DNA of 48,483 bases from Streptomyces apocyni (GTDB taxonomy: Bacteria > Actinomycetota > Actinomycetes > Streptomycetales > Streptomycetaceae): contig NZ_WHOM01000035.1 in assembly GCF_009739465.1 (NCBI RefSeq), positions 103,952-152,434 on the forward strand, in the 5' to 3' direction. The notes under the pieces were generated by a model. It did no database searches. It was given only the letters and a program-made list of their open reading frames with translations, and was not told the DNA's origin. Positions 1-7,908 of this stretch are shown here, piece after piece; within the stretch, counting starts at the first letter, position 1; each line of letters starts with the position of its first letter. A program made the position numbers and the translations under genes.

Positions 1-89
1 TGGGTTCCGGGCGCCCCTCCGGCATGCGCGGCGCGCGATCCGTAGCGATACGGGAGCCGTACTGGCGTACTGCCGTACTGGCGCGCGGC

Positions 90-557
90 CTAGATCCGCA
101 CCTGAACCGCGCGACCCACGCGATCGTGCAGCCCACGTCCGTCCCGGTCCCAGATCAGCGCCGGGAGGCCCAGGCACAGCAGCACGCTGCGGACGAGCAC
201 CCGTACGAAGCCGAGTCGCCCGCCGTCCTCGCTGACCACACGCAGACCGAGAAGCCGCTTGCCGGGCGTCGAACCGATGGTGCCCACGGTGAGTACATGC
301 AGCACGAGGAACAGCCCGAGCGCCCAGTTGCCCATGGCCTGGCTGTCACCCCGCGCGAAGAGGCCGTAGGCGATGAGCATGCACAGGCCCCAGTCGACGG
401 CGATCGCGCCGAAGCGGCGGCCGAGCGGCGCGATCGCCCCGGGCCCGTGCTCGGGCAGCCCGAGCTGCTCGCCCCGGTAACCGAAGTCGGCACCCATGTC
501 CTCGGCCGCCTGCCGGGGGCCGGACAGCCACGATCCGATTGCTTGCCTGTTATCCAC
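90..557 (-). CDS. RDD family integral membrane protein
   Basis: A 155-residue protein with the RDD-family layout. A conserved Arg/Asp pair sits at the start of the first membrane helix (RRFGAIAVDW, about residues 47-56). A second hydrophobic segment follows (about 76-95), then GKRLLGLRVV, and a third helix ends near ALIWDRDGRGLHDRV, the usual RDD C-terminal motif. The function of the family is not settled; transport or ion exchange has been proposed. It is read away from glnA, and the two share the 224-bp region between them, an arrangement commonly seen next to glnA in Streptomyces. The family call is firm; no specific role can be read from the sequence. Confidence 0.88.
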   Translation of the reverse strand: MDNRQAIGSWLSGPRQAAEDMGADFGYRGEQLGLPEHGPGAIAPLGRRFGAIAVDWGLCMLIAYGLFARGDSQAMGNWALGLFLVLHVLTVGTIGSTPGKRLLGLRVVSEDGGRLGFVRVLVRSVLLCLGLPALIWDRDGRGLHDRVGRAVQVRI

Positions 558-642
558 CCGTACACGGTACTGCGCCCTGCTGTAGCCCCCCGGCCCCGGG
601 CCCTGCCTGACCTCTCTGAGATGCCGCTCACCCCTGACCCGG

Positions 643-680
643 TTAACTTCAACGAAACAAATGGGTCATCCTTGAGAAAC
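643..680 (+). promoter_or_regulatory. GlnR box upstream of glnA
   Basis: Four half-sites lie exactly 11 bp apart: TTAAC (643-647), GAAAC (654-658), GTCAT (665-669) and GAAAC (676-680), each separated by 6 bp. This matches the Streptomyces GlnR consensus gTnAc-n6-GaAAc written twice (a- and b-site arrangement). It ends 101 bp before the glnA start. The box is read directly; activation of glnA by GlnR under nitrogen limitation is established for Streptomyces and is inferred here. Confidence 0.88.
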
Positions 681-781
681 GGCCCGTCCCTAAGGTCAGG
701 TCCAGCGTGTGCCACCGCACTGGCCGCACCAAGAGCTACACATCCCCGGCTCCACCCCGGACCGGGAGTAGGAGGAGCTGG

Positions 782-2191
782 ATGTTCCAGAACGCCGACG
801 ACGCCAAGAAGTTCATCGCAGACGAGGACGTGAAGTTCGTCGACGTCCGCTTCTGCGACCTGCCGGGTGTGATGCAGCACTTCACGGTGCCCGCAGCGGC
901 GTTCGACCCAGCCGAGCAGCTGATGTTCGACGGTTCGTCGATCCGCGGCTTCCAGGCGATCCACGAGTCCGACATGGCGCTCGTGCCCGACCTGACGACG
1001 GCCCGCCTCGACCCGTTCCGCCGGGACAAGACGCTGAACGTCAACTTCTTCATCCACGACCCGGTAACCGGCGAGGCCTACAGCCGCGACCCGCGCAACA
1101 TCGCCAAGAAGGCCGAGGCCTACCTCGCCTCCACCGGCATCGCCGACACCGCGTACTTCGGCCCCGAGGCCGAGTTCTACGTCTTCGACTCGGTGCGCTT
1201 CAACACCGCGGCGAACGAGAGCTTCTACCACATCGACTCCGAGGCGGGCGCCTGGAACACCGGCTCGGAGGAGAACAACCGCGGCTACAAGGTCCGCTAC
1301 AAGGGCGGCTACTTCCCGGCCCCGCCGGTCGACCACTTCGCCGACCTGCGCGCCGAGATCTCCCTTGAGCTGGACAAGAACGGCCTTCAGGTCGAGCGCC
1401 AGCACCACGAGGTGGGCACCGCGGGCCAGGCGGAGATCAACTACAAGTTCAACACGCTCCTGGCCGCCGCCGACGACCTGATGCTCTTCAAGTACATCGT
1501 CAAGAACGTCGCCTGGCGCAACGGCAAGACCGCGACCTTCATGCCCAAGCCGATCTTCGGTGACAACGGCTCCGGTATGCACGTCCACCAGTCGCTCTGG
1601 CAGGGCGGCATCCCGCTCTTCTACGACGAGCAGGGCTACGCGGGCCTCTCGGACACCGCCCGCTACTACATCGGCGGCATCCTCAAGCACGCCCCGTCCC
1701 TCCTCGCCTTCACCAACCCGACGGTGAACTCGTACCACCGCCTGGTCCCCGGCTTCGAGGCCCCGGTCAACATGGTCTACTCGCAGCGCAACCGCTCCGC
1801 GGCCATGCGTATCCCGATCACGGGCTCCAACCCGAAGGCCAAGCGCGTCGAGTTCCGCGCCCCCGACCCGTCCTCCAACCCGTACCTGGCCTTCTCGGCC
1901 CTCCTCCTCGCGGGTCTGGACGGCGTCAAGAACAAGATCGAGCCGGCCGAGCCGATCGACAAGGACCTCTACGAGCTGGCTCCCGAGGAGCACGCGAACG
2001 TCCAGCAGGTCCCGACCTCCCTCCCGGCCGTCCTGGACGCCCTCGAGGAGGACAACGAGTACCTCCAGGCGGGCGGCGTCTTCACCTCGGACCTGATCGA
2101 GACCTGGATCGACTACAAGCGCACCAACGAAATCGCCCCGATCCAGCTCCGCCCGCACCCGCACGAGTTCGAGCTCTACTTCGACCTCTAG
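782..2191 (+). CDS. glnA: Glutamine synthetase type I (GSI-beta)
   Basis: A 469-residue glutamine synthetase that makes glutamine from glutamate, ammonium and ATP in the cytoplasm as a dodecamer. The N-terminal beta-grasp domain has [18 protein letters not shown], followed by the catalytic signatures [34 protein letters not shown] and the [14 protein letters not shown]-binding region. [20 protein letters not shown] includes the Arg-rich phosphate site. The adenylylation loop with its Tyr follows ([15 protein letters not shown]), so GlnE-type adenylylation control is expected. The ATG at 782 is chosen over an upstream in-frame extension because an AGGAGG ribosome binding site lies at 770-775. 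It has its own GlnR box upstream and a strong hairpin downstream, so it is probably monocistronic. Confidence 0.98.
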   Translation: MFQNADDAKKFIADEDVKFVDVRFCDLPGVMQHFTVPAAAFDPAEQLMFDGSSIRGFQAIHESDMALVPDLTTARLDPFRRDKTLNVNFFIHDPVTGEAYSRDPRNIAKKAEAYLASTGIADTAYFGPEAEFYVFDSVRFNTAANESFYHIDSEAGAWNTGSEENNRGYKVRYKGGYFPAPPVDHFADLRAEISLELDKNGLQVERQHHEVGTAGQAEINYKFNTLLAAADDLMLFKYIVKNVAWRNGKTATFMPKPIFGDNGSGMHVHQSLWQGGIPLFYDEQGYAGLSDTARYYIGGILKHAPSLLAFTNPTVNSYHRLVPGFEAPVNMVYSQRNRSAAMRIPITGSNPKAKRVEFRAPDPSSNPYLAFSALLLAGLDGVKNKIEPAEPIDKDLYELAPEEHANVQQVPTSLPAVLDALEEDNEYLQAGGVFTSDLIETWIDYKRTNEIAPIQLRPHPHEFELYFDL

Positions 2192-2242
2192 AGAACGCGC
2201 AGGTCAGGACCGCTCTTTAGCGCTCTGGGCCGTACCTGGGCC

Positions 2243-2286
2243 GCGGGCCGTGCCCTTCCCCGATCAGGGGGGAGGACACGGCCCGC
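2243..2286 (+). terminator. Hairpin terminator after glnA
   Basis: GCGGGCCGTG at 2243-2252 pairs with CACGGCCCGC at 2277-2286. Further inner pairing (CCCTTCCCC with GGGGGGAGG, one mismatch) surrounds a GATCA loop. It lies 52 bp after the glnA stop. There is no U-tract, as is usual in Streptomyces. Confidence 0.8.
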
Positions 2287-2359
2287 AGTCGTTCGGCCTA
2301 ACGTCGCGAGCCGGGGAACCACTCAGCTACTGAGCGATGGCGCCGACTCCGCCTGGGCA

Positions 2360-2482
2360 CTACCGAAGGAAGACCAACCTTTCCGCCAGTTCGTCGGCCA
2401 AGCCGGGTGGCAGATCAGCGTAGTCGTCCCGTTGCTCGATGAGCTCGAAGCCATGACGCTCGTCGCGGACCCGGACAACGCG
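2360..2482 (-). pseudogene. Possible 3' remnant of a small gene
   Basis: In the 450-bp stretch between glnA and the next clear gene, one minus-strand frame ends at a TAG (2360-2362). Its last 40 or so residues look protein-like (GFELIEQRDDYADLPPG, then LADELAERLVFLR). No plausible start with a ribosome binding site is visible, and the frame loses protein character upstream of about 2480. It may be the tail of a deleted gene. I do not recognise the family; the rest of 2290-2641 holds nothing I can support. Confidence 0.25.
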
Positions 2483-2641
2483 ACGCGTCGCAAGGTGAGT
2501 TCGTGGCCGTCGCCATGCGGAACGGCCCGGACGGATCGTGTGTCCCGTCCGAGGCCTTGGCCCGTGCCCCTGGCATCGGGGCGGAACTCGCGCCCCGCCC
2601 AGGGTGCGGTGTTGCGCCGTCCGCAGGCCGCTGAGGGTCCG

Positions 2642-3001
2642 CTAGCGGCCCGGCTTCGGATGAGTGGCCGTCTCGGGACACCCGTCGCGGTGACTGTAGT
2701 TGACCAGCGGCGCGCCGGTCCCCCGGTCGTGAACGTGCCTCTCGTACGGCTCGCCCGGCTTAATGGCCTGATCGCAGCGACAGCAGATCACAACGCGCGT
2801 ATCTCTCCGTACGGCCCTCAGTGCGTCCGCGAGGTGCTGGCCCTCCGGGCACAGGGCCGGGGTGCTGCGGCACGCCTCGCACTGGGCGCCGTGGTCAAGC
2901 AGCGCCACGTAGGCCGTCGCGTCGCGGTCGTGTTCGGCACCCCGCGCCGGGCTCACCGGGGTCAGACCGGGATGCCTGTCGTCGCGCGGCTGCTCGCTCA
3001 T
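2642..3001 (-). CDS. Small Cys-rich hypothetical protein
   Basis: A 119-residue protein with paired cysteines suggesting one or two metal sites: CEACRSTPALC in the middle and VVICCRCDQAIKPGEPYERH, then a single Cys in RDGCPETA. The CRCDQ...GEPYERHVH segment resembles small zinc-binding folds common in Streptomyces proteins of unknown function. Its ATG overlaps the stop of the upstream gene (2998-3369) by 4 bp, so the two are translationally coupled. The neighbouring mini GntR regulator suggests a plasmid-derived or integrative-element cargo module. I do not recognise a specific function. Confidence 0.72.
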   Translation of the reverse strand: MSEQPRDDRHPGLTPVSPARGAEHDRDATAYVALLDHGAQCEACRSTPALCPEGQHLADALRAVRRDTRVVICCRCDQAIKPGEPYERHVHDRGTGAPLVNYSHRDGCPETATHPKPGR

Positions 3002-3369
3002 GACGCCACGCCCCGCGCGCCGACCAGGTGGCGGTCAAGGTCGACGCCGAAGTCAGCCGCGAGTACCAGAGCCAGGCACCGCCGCCGCTGACGTGCCCGT
3101 TCCTGCCGCTCCTCGTGCTCGGTCAAGTACGGGCGGACCAGGGCCGTTTCCTCGCCGTCCAGCGGCGTGTCGAGCCCGTACGGCGAACGGGGCGCGGGGA
3201 GCCACTCCCGCGCACGTCGCGCCGCGACGGGTACGGGTACGGGTACGAGGTGCAGGGATGCCCGTGCGGGTGCGGGGCGAACGGTCGGGCGGGGGCGTTG
3301 GCCACCGCCCCCTCGCAAGCCGAAGATCAGACTCGCCCACAGAATCAGGGCATGGATAAGCTCGGGCAT
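2998..3369 (-). CDS. Small hypothetical membrane-anchored protein
   Basis: A 123-residue protein. The ATG at 3369 is chosen because AAGGAG lies 7 bp upstream; the longer open frame to 4059 crosses the GntR gene and is a shadow. It starts with a short hydrophobic segment (MPELIHALILWASLIFGL), followed by an Arg/Pro-rich linker including a VPVPVPV run encoded by GGGTAC repeats. A charged, probably helical part follows (LTEHEERQERARQRRRCLALVLAADFGVDLDRH). It overlaps the next gene by ATGA. It is divergent from the GntR gene and probably controlled by it through the iterated operator at 3463-3503. No known family. Confidence 0.65.
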   Translation of the reverse strand: MPELIHALILWASLIFGLRGGGGQRPRPTVRPAPARASLHLVPVPVPVAARRAREWLPAPRSPYGLDTPLDGEETALVRPYLTEHEERQERARQRRRCLALVLAADFGVDLDRHLVGARGVAS

Positions 3370-3462
3370 GTCGACGCTCCTTCGAAGCGTTGGCCACGCC
3401 CCGGGAGTCCTGACCGACTCGCCGGGGTCCTTGTTCTCACGATAACCGATGCCGAAAGCGTC

Positions 3463-3503
3463 CGGCAGTGGACGGCAGTGGTTGACAGTAGTTGACAGTT
3501 GTC
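3463..3503 (+). promoter_or_regulatory. Iterated 10-bp operator between GntR gene and divergent pair
   Basis: Four tandem units with a 10-bp period: CGGCAGTGGA (3463), CGGCAGTGGT (3473), TGACAGTAGT (3483) and TGACAGTTGT (3493). The last unit is also part of an imperfect dyad, GACA-GT-TGTC (3494-3503). The shared GnCAGT core recurs once per helical turn, which would place regulator subunits on one face of the DNA. It lies between two divergent starts (3369 and 3544). Binding by the adjacent GntR protein is an inference. Confidence 0.5.
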
Positions 3504-3543
3504 GGAGATGCATGAGCGCTGCCGGACGCTTACGTTCGATTCC

Positions 3544-3810
3544 GTGACAGACAAGATCAACCCCGGTGCTGCCGCCTACCACTACGAACAGCTCGCGAAG
3601 ATCCTTGAGGGCAAGATCAGAAGCGGGGAGCTTCCGGCGGGAACGAGACTGCCGGGCGAGATGGTCCTGTCCCAGGAATACGGAGTCGGCTCCAATACGG
3701 TCCGCCGCGCCCTGGAGATTCTGCGGGATCGGGACTTGGTCGTGACGGTGCGCGCCCGTGGCTCCTTCGTCGCAGAGCAGCCGCCCGCCGCGGCGCCTGA
3801 GGGCGACTGA
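3544..3810 (+). CDS. Mini GntR-family transcriptional regulator
   Basis: An 88-residue protein that is essentially one GntR winged helix-turn-helix: YHYEQLAKILEGKIRSGELPAGTRLPGE, then LSQEYGVGSNTVRRALEIL for the recognition helix region, then the wing (VVTVRARGSFV). There is no effector-binding C-terminal domain, so it is much shorter than HutC- or FadR-type members and resembles KorSA-like plasmid regulators. GTG 3544 is preferred over the longer frame starting at 3499, because the extra 15 residues do not look like GntR sequence and would run into the operator repeats. It is probably autoregulated and represses the divergent pair. Confidence 0.82.
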   Translation: MTDKINPGAAAYHYEQLAKILEGKIRSGELPAGTRLPGEMVLSQEYGVGSNTVRRALEILRDRDLVVTVRARGSFVAEQPPAAAPEGD

Positions 3811-3946
3811 CGTACGGCGGCGGGCTTCACGTTCGTGCTGGCGGCCCGTACGCTCGCTGTGACGCCCGCCCCGGCGCGGCGCGGGATATGCCGATGCGGG
3901 GCCGCCAGAAGGTACCCGCGGCACTGCGAGTGAAGGAAGGGGCCTC

Positions 3947-4048
3947 GTGGCGACGGCCTTCAGTATTGCCCTCGGAATCGCGTTGGCCCATGCCGTCCTA
4001 CTGGCGTTCGCCTTCCTGTTCGTCCGCTTTCGCAGAGGCAGGCGCTGA
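3947..4048 (+). CDS. 33-residue putative membrane peptide
   Basis: A short reading frame starting at GTG 3947, with a strong AAGGAAGG ribosome binding site at 3933-3940, 6 bp upstream. The product is one hydrophobic helix (FSIALGIALAHAVLLAFAFL) followed by a basic tail (RFRRGRR), a positive-inside single-pass topology. It lies downstream of the GntR gene on the same strand. The codons are mostly GC-ending. Function unknown; the ribosome binding site and topology are the only support. Confidence 0.55.
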   Translation: MATAFSIALGIALAHAVLLAFAFLFVRFRRGRR

Positions 4049-4083
4049 CCTCGACGCATCGATGACGACTCGGGCGCCGCGTG

Positions 4084-6891
4084 TTACTTCCTGCGCCAGA
4101 AGCGACCGCGGCGTGCCAACGACTCCTCGTACAGGCGGGCTGTCTCGTCCCTGGCCACCGTCGCCAGGTAGGAGTCGTGGGGTGCGCCCGTCTGCCAGAA
4201 GCCGGAGATCGCGAGGTCGTGGACTTGCAGGGCTTCCTCGTACCGTTGCGCCTGTCGAAGGTCGAGAGCGAGTTTCGCCAGGACGCTGGCCGCCCAGAGG
4301 CGGTCACCATGCTTCTCGCAGATCGCCAAGGCCTGCTGGCGGAGTGTCAGGGCGCGCTCGACCAGTCCGGCCTTGAGCAGGGTGTCTGCCAGGGCGTTGA
4401 CCGCGCTGGCCTCCTGGGGGTCGCCCAGTTCGTGGAAGGTTGTCGCCGCGCGGCTGTAGGCGTCGCTGGCCTCCGGTAGGCGGCCGAGTGCCTGCAAGGC
4501 GTGGCCCGTGTTGTAGTCGGCGCTCGCCTCGTTGCGGCGGTCGCCCAGCTCGCGGAAGATCGTCGCGCTGCGGGTGAAGGCTTCCACGGCCTCCTCGGAG
4601 CGGCTCGCGTCATGCAGGACGCCGCCGAGGTCGAGCAGTGTCCCGGCTTGCTCCGTACGGTCGCCGAGTGCGGCGAGCACCGCCACGGCGAGCCTGAACG
4701 CGTCGGCGGCCTCCGAGGGCCGTTCCGCGTCCCTCAGCACTGTCCCGAGAAGGGTGAGGGCGTCGGCCTCGCCGCGTCGGTCGCCGCGTTCGCGCTGGAT
4801 GCCGACGGCCCGGCGCAGATGGTCGGCGGCCTCGCCGAACCCGCCGACCGCGCGCAGCGCTTCGCCAAGGTTGTACAGGACCGTGGCCTCGGCATCGGGG
4901 TCCTCGCGTCCCTGGCCGGCCGCGAGGGCTTTCCGGAAGGCGTCGACGGCCTCGCGATGACTGCCGAGGCCGCAGAGCGTGGCACCGAGGTTGTTGAGTG
5001 AATCGGCCTCGCCGAAGGGGTCACCGAGTCCGCTCAAGAGGGCGGCCGCTCGCCGGTGTTCGTCGGCGGCCTGGTGGAAGTGGCGCTGGGCCTGCAGGGC
5101 GGTGCCTAGGTTGTTCCGTACCACCGCTTCGTCGCGAAGGGGTCCTGCGGTCTCCAGGAGGGTCAGGGCTCTGCGGTGGACGTCGATGGCCTCGGCTGAG
5201 CGCCCCAGGTGTTGCAGGACGACTCCCAGGTTACTCAACGCGCCTGCCTCAAGGCTGTCGTTGCCGAGTTCGCGGTGTTCAGCCGCCGCCTGGCGATGCG
5301 CGTCGGCGGCCTCCTCGTACCGGCCGAGACCGCGCAGCGCCGTTCCCTGGATGTTCAGAGTCCGTGCCGCGACGGTCGGGTCGCGCAGTCCGGCGCAGAC
5401 CGGGAGCGTGGTCTCGGCGACGGCGAGCATGCTGGCGAAGTCCCGGCGCTCGTAGAGGTAGTGGGTGATGTGGAGGGTGAGTGCCGCCGCGGTCCTGGGC
5501 GTGTCGGCGGCGGCAGCGGCAGCGGCAGCGGCGAGGACGACGGCCACGAGGTTGCGTTGCTCGCCGCCGAGCCAGGACAGGGCCGCGCCGCGCTCCGGGA
5601 ACCGGTCCGTGCTCTGAACGGGCGGCGGAGGCACCTCGAAGTACCGGTCCGCTGCCCGGGCGCCGGTCAGGTAGTAGGCGTAGAGCCGTTCTCGGGCATC
5701 CTCCCGCCCGTCGGTGGCGGCGCACGCGCGCCCGTGTTCGTCGGCGTGCAGGCGTACCAGGTCGTGCAGTTGCCAGCGGCCCCATAGAGGGCCGGTCTCG
5801 ATCAGGTGGGCGCGGGCGAGGTCCTGGAGCAGCAGTTCGGTCCGCAGCCGACTCTGGTCGACCAGGCAGGCGGCGGCCTCGGTGGACAGGTCGGGTCCTG
5901 GGTTCAGGGATAACAGCCGGAAGGTGCGGGCATGGTCGGGGTCGAGTCGCTGGTACGAGAGGTCGAAGGCCGCGCGCACGGCGGTGTCGCGGCTGCCCAG
6001 CAGGTCCAGGCGGTCGTCGGTGGACTCCAGGGCCTCGCGGACCGAGGAGAGCGGACGGGCCGGAAAGTCGGCGAGCAGCGCGGCGACGATCCGCAGCGCC
6101 AGCGGCAGGCCCGCGCAGAGTCCGGCGATCGCGTCGGCGTCGGCCGGGGAGTCGGCTATCCGGGTGTCGTCGATGTCGCCAGTGTCGCCAGTGTCGCTGA
6201 TGTCGCCGATGTCGCGACCGGCGCGAATCGCCTGATCGAGCAGTGCTACGGAAGCGGCCTGGTCCAGGGCCCGCACGGTGTGGCGCCGAGCGTCGAGGTC
6301 CAACGCGTCGCGCGAGGTGACGAGGGCGGCGGTGGTGCCGTCGGCGGGAAGCAACGGGCCAGCCTGCCCGGCGCTGGAAGCGTTGTCGATGACGACCAGC
6401 ACGCGGCGGCCCTGCTCGGCGAAGGCGGCCAGCACACTGCGGTACAGCCGGACGCGATCCTGTAGCTGTGTCGGGATGTGAACCGCGGGCAGGCCCAAGG
6501 CCCGGAGGAATCCGTCGAGGGCGAGGTCTGGCGGCACCCGGCGTTCCCTGTCGTAGCCGAACAGGTCGACGAACAGCACCCCGCCGGGGAACCAGCCCGG
6601 CCGGGCGAGGGCACGGGACGCCGCCTGGACGACCAGCTCGGTCTTGCCCACCCCGCCGAGCCCCGCGACCGCCGTCACAGGTGCGGCAGGTCGCCGCCCC
6701 GCCCCGGGGGCCAGGCCCTGGAGGAGCCGTTCGACGTCGGCCTCGCGGCCGGTGAACGCGCTTGCGGGGGCTGGCAGTCCGGACAGCGCCGGGGTGATCT
6801 CCGGGGGGAGGGTGACGTTGACGATGCCGCCCTGGATCACCGTGCTGAGGAAGACTCCCCCACTGATGTGGTTCGTGAGCCCAGGGTCCAT
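4084..6891 (-). CDS. NB-ARC/TPR STAND protein with RHIM-like N-terminus
   Basis: A 935-residue signal-transduction ATPase. Residues 8-28 form a short motif (HISGGVFLSTVIQGGIV) like the N-terminal amyloid-type motifs of bacterial NLR-like proteins. FTGRE (46-50) marks the start of the NB-ARC module, with Walker A GLGGVGKT (77-84), Walker B VLVVIDN (164-170) and sensor LVTSRD (190-195). A winged-helix region follows, ending with LHDLVRLHADE, then about ten TPR units of roughly 40 residues up to the C-terminus (pattern LGRYEEAADAHRQAA, LGRSAEAIDVHRRAL). No SARP or other DNA-binding domain is present, so it is not an AfsR-type activator. It carries slippage-prone inserts (DIGDISDTGDTGDIDD; a ten-Ala run). 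It is transcribed divergently from the cyclodipeptide locus. Ligand and partner are unknown. Confidence 0.88.
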   Translation of the reverse strand: MDPGLTNHISGGVFLSTVIQGGIVNVTLPPEITPALSGLPAPASAFTGREADVERLLQGLAPGAGRRPAAPVTAVAGLGGVGKTELVVQAASRALARPGWFPGGVLFVDLFGYDRERRVPPDLALDGFLRALGLPAVHIPTQLQDRVRLYRSVLAAFAEQGRRVLVVIDNASSAGQAGPLLPADGTTAALVTSRDALDLDARRHTVRALDQAASVALLDQAIRAGRDIGDISDTGDTGDIDDTRIADSPADADAIAGLCAGLPLALRIVAALLADFPARPLSSVREALESTDDRLDLLGSRDTAVRAAFDLSYQRLDPDHARTFRLLSLNPGPDLSTEAAACLVDQSRLRTELLLQDLARAHLIETGPLWGRWQLHDLVRLHADEHGRACAATDGREDARERLYAYYLTGARAADRYFEVPPPPVQSTDRFPERGAALSWLGGEQRNLVAVVLAAAAAAAAADTPRTAAALTLHITHYLYERRDFASMLAVAETTLPVCAGLRDPTVAARTLNIQGTALRGLGRYEEAADAHRQAAAEHRELGNDSLEAGALSNLGVVLQHLGRSAEAIDVHRRALTLLETAGPLRDEAVVRNNLGTALQAQRHFHQAADEHRRAAALLSGLGDPFGEADSLNNLGATLCGLGSHREAVDAFRKALAAGQGREDPDAEATVLYNLGEALRAVGGFGEAADHLRRAVGIQRERGDRRGEADALTLLGTVLRDAERPSEAADAFRLAVAVLAALGDRTEQAGTLLDLGGVLHDASRSEEAVEAFTRSATIFRELGDRRNEASADYNTGHALQALGRLPEASDAYSRAATTFHELGDPQEASAVNALADTLLKAGLVERALTLRQQALAICEKHGDRLWAASVLAKLALDLRQAQRYEEALQVHDLAISGFWQTGAPHDSYLATVARDETARLYEESLARRGRFWRRK

Positions 6892-6923
6892 CGCACCGCC
6901 CCTTCGGATTCCTCACCGGTACG

Positions 6924-6956
6924 CCGATGTCGCACCGATGTCGCACCGATGTCGCA
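6924..6956. repeat. Three tandem copies of an 11-bp repeat in a divergent promoter region
   Basis: CCGATGTCGCA occurs three times head to tail (6924-6934, 6935-6945, 6946-6956), starting 33 bp upstream of the NB-ARC gene's start and facing the cyclodipeptide synthase promoter region. The 11-bp period is about one DNA turn. It could be an operator array or a slippage product: the NB-ARC coding sequence itself contains similar GATGTCGC runs near 6170-6210. Confidence 0.6.
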
Positions 6957-7134
6957 CCCTACGAGGAGGACAGGCCCAGGCGAGCGGAAACGGGGAGGAC
7001 GGGTCGCGATTTCGGTCGAACCCATGGGTAGGGTGTCACTGTGCGAGGTCGGGTGGTAGCTTCCTGCTGTCGTTTCCGCCACACCCGGAGCACAAGGCTC
7101 CGTGGGACTAGCGGTGCGATGAGGATTACCGATC

Positions 7135-7908
7135 TTGACTCAGGCGACTCTCGCCCCGGCCGAGACATTCCACCTCACCCCTTACACCCCGCACTGCCGT
7201 GTCATCGCCGAAGAAGGCGACCACGCCGTCATCGGGGTTTCGTCCGGGAACAGCTTCTTCTCCGCTCAGCGGCTACACGGCCTCGCCCGCTGGGGCATGG
7301 AGAACTTCCACCAAGTCGACTTCGTCTATACCGATTTGCATGTGGCCGACATGTTCGAGGCCCTCGGCTATCCACCCGACGACGCCCGCCGCAAGGCGGT
7401 GAAGAACCTGCGCGGCGTACGGGCCAAAGTGACCAACGCCGTTCAGGAAGCCGATCCGTCCGGGGACCGGGTACGGGCGCGGCCCATGTCCGCCCTCACG
7501 CTCGCTCCCGCCTACCAGCGTATCCACACCCGTATTCAGGGGTTGTTGGAGACGGACCAGGAGTTCCGTGCGGCGTGTGAGCAGCTTACGGCGATCTTCC
7601 TGGACGGGAAGCTGGCGCCGGGCGAAGCCGCCAGTGCGCGGCAGACGCAGGTGTGTCTGGACTATGTGTGCGCCGAGGCGCCGCTGTTCCTCGACACCCC
7701 CGCCATCCTGGACGTCCCGTCCTCCGTCAACTGCTACCACCAGGCACTCCCGTTGGCCGATGTGCTGTACGCACGGGGGCCCGGCCTACGCGCCTCCCGC
7801 AATCAGGGCCACGGCATTCTCGTCCCCGCCGAAGGCGAGCAACGCGACGACAGAGGCGATGGCCTAGGCGACCGTACTGACCGTGGTGACCAAGGAGTTC
7901 GACTGTGA
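7135..7908 (+). CDS. tRNA-dependent cyclodipeptide synthase, NYH type
   Basis: A 257-residue enzyme that makes a diketopiperazine from two aminoacyl-tRNAs. All family landmarks align with AlbC at an offset of one: the nucleophile Ser36 and Asn39 in GVSSGNSFFS, Tyr177 and Glu181 in CLDYVCAEAPLFLDTPA, and Tyr201-His202 in SSVNCYHQALPLA. Asn39 with Tyr201-His202 places it in the NYH subfamily. A basic stretch (ARRKAVKNLRGVRAKV, 84-99) fits the tRNA-contacting helix. The start is TTG 7135 with GAGGA at 7121-7125; a GTG just upstream is blocked by a stop. The C-terminal 25 residues are a charged tail not found in the core fold. It overlaps the P450 gene by 4 bp. The amino acid substrates cannot be read by eye. 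Confidence 0.93.
   Translation: MTQATLAPAETFHLTPYTPHCRVIAEEGDHAVIGVSSGNSFFSAQRLHGLARWGMENFHQVDFVYTDLHVADMFEALGYPPDDARRKAVKNLRGVRAKVTNAVQEADPSGDRVRARPMSALTLAPAYQRIHTRIQGLLETDQEFRAACEQLTAIFLDGKLAPGEAASARQTQVCLDYVCAEAPLFLDTPAILDVPSSVNCYHQALPLADVLYARGPGLRASRNQGHGILVPAEGEQRDDRGDGLGDRTDRGDQGVRL

Noticed and set aside
155..2164. A 669-codon open frame antisense to glnA
   Set aside because: It is the complement of a GC-rich coding region, has a Val/Asp/Arg-dominated composition with no known motif, and glnA is beyond doubt.
4084..6891. AfsR/SARP-type activator for the NB-ARC/TPR protein
   Set aside because: The N-terminus goes directly from a short motif into FTGRE and NB-ARC; there is no winged-helix SARP domain.
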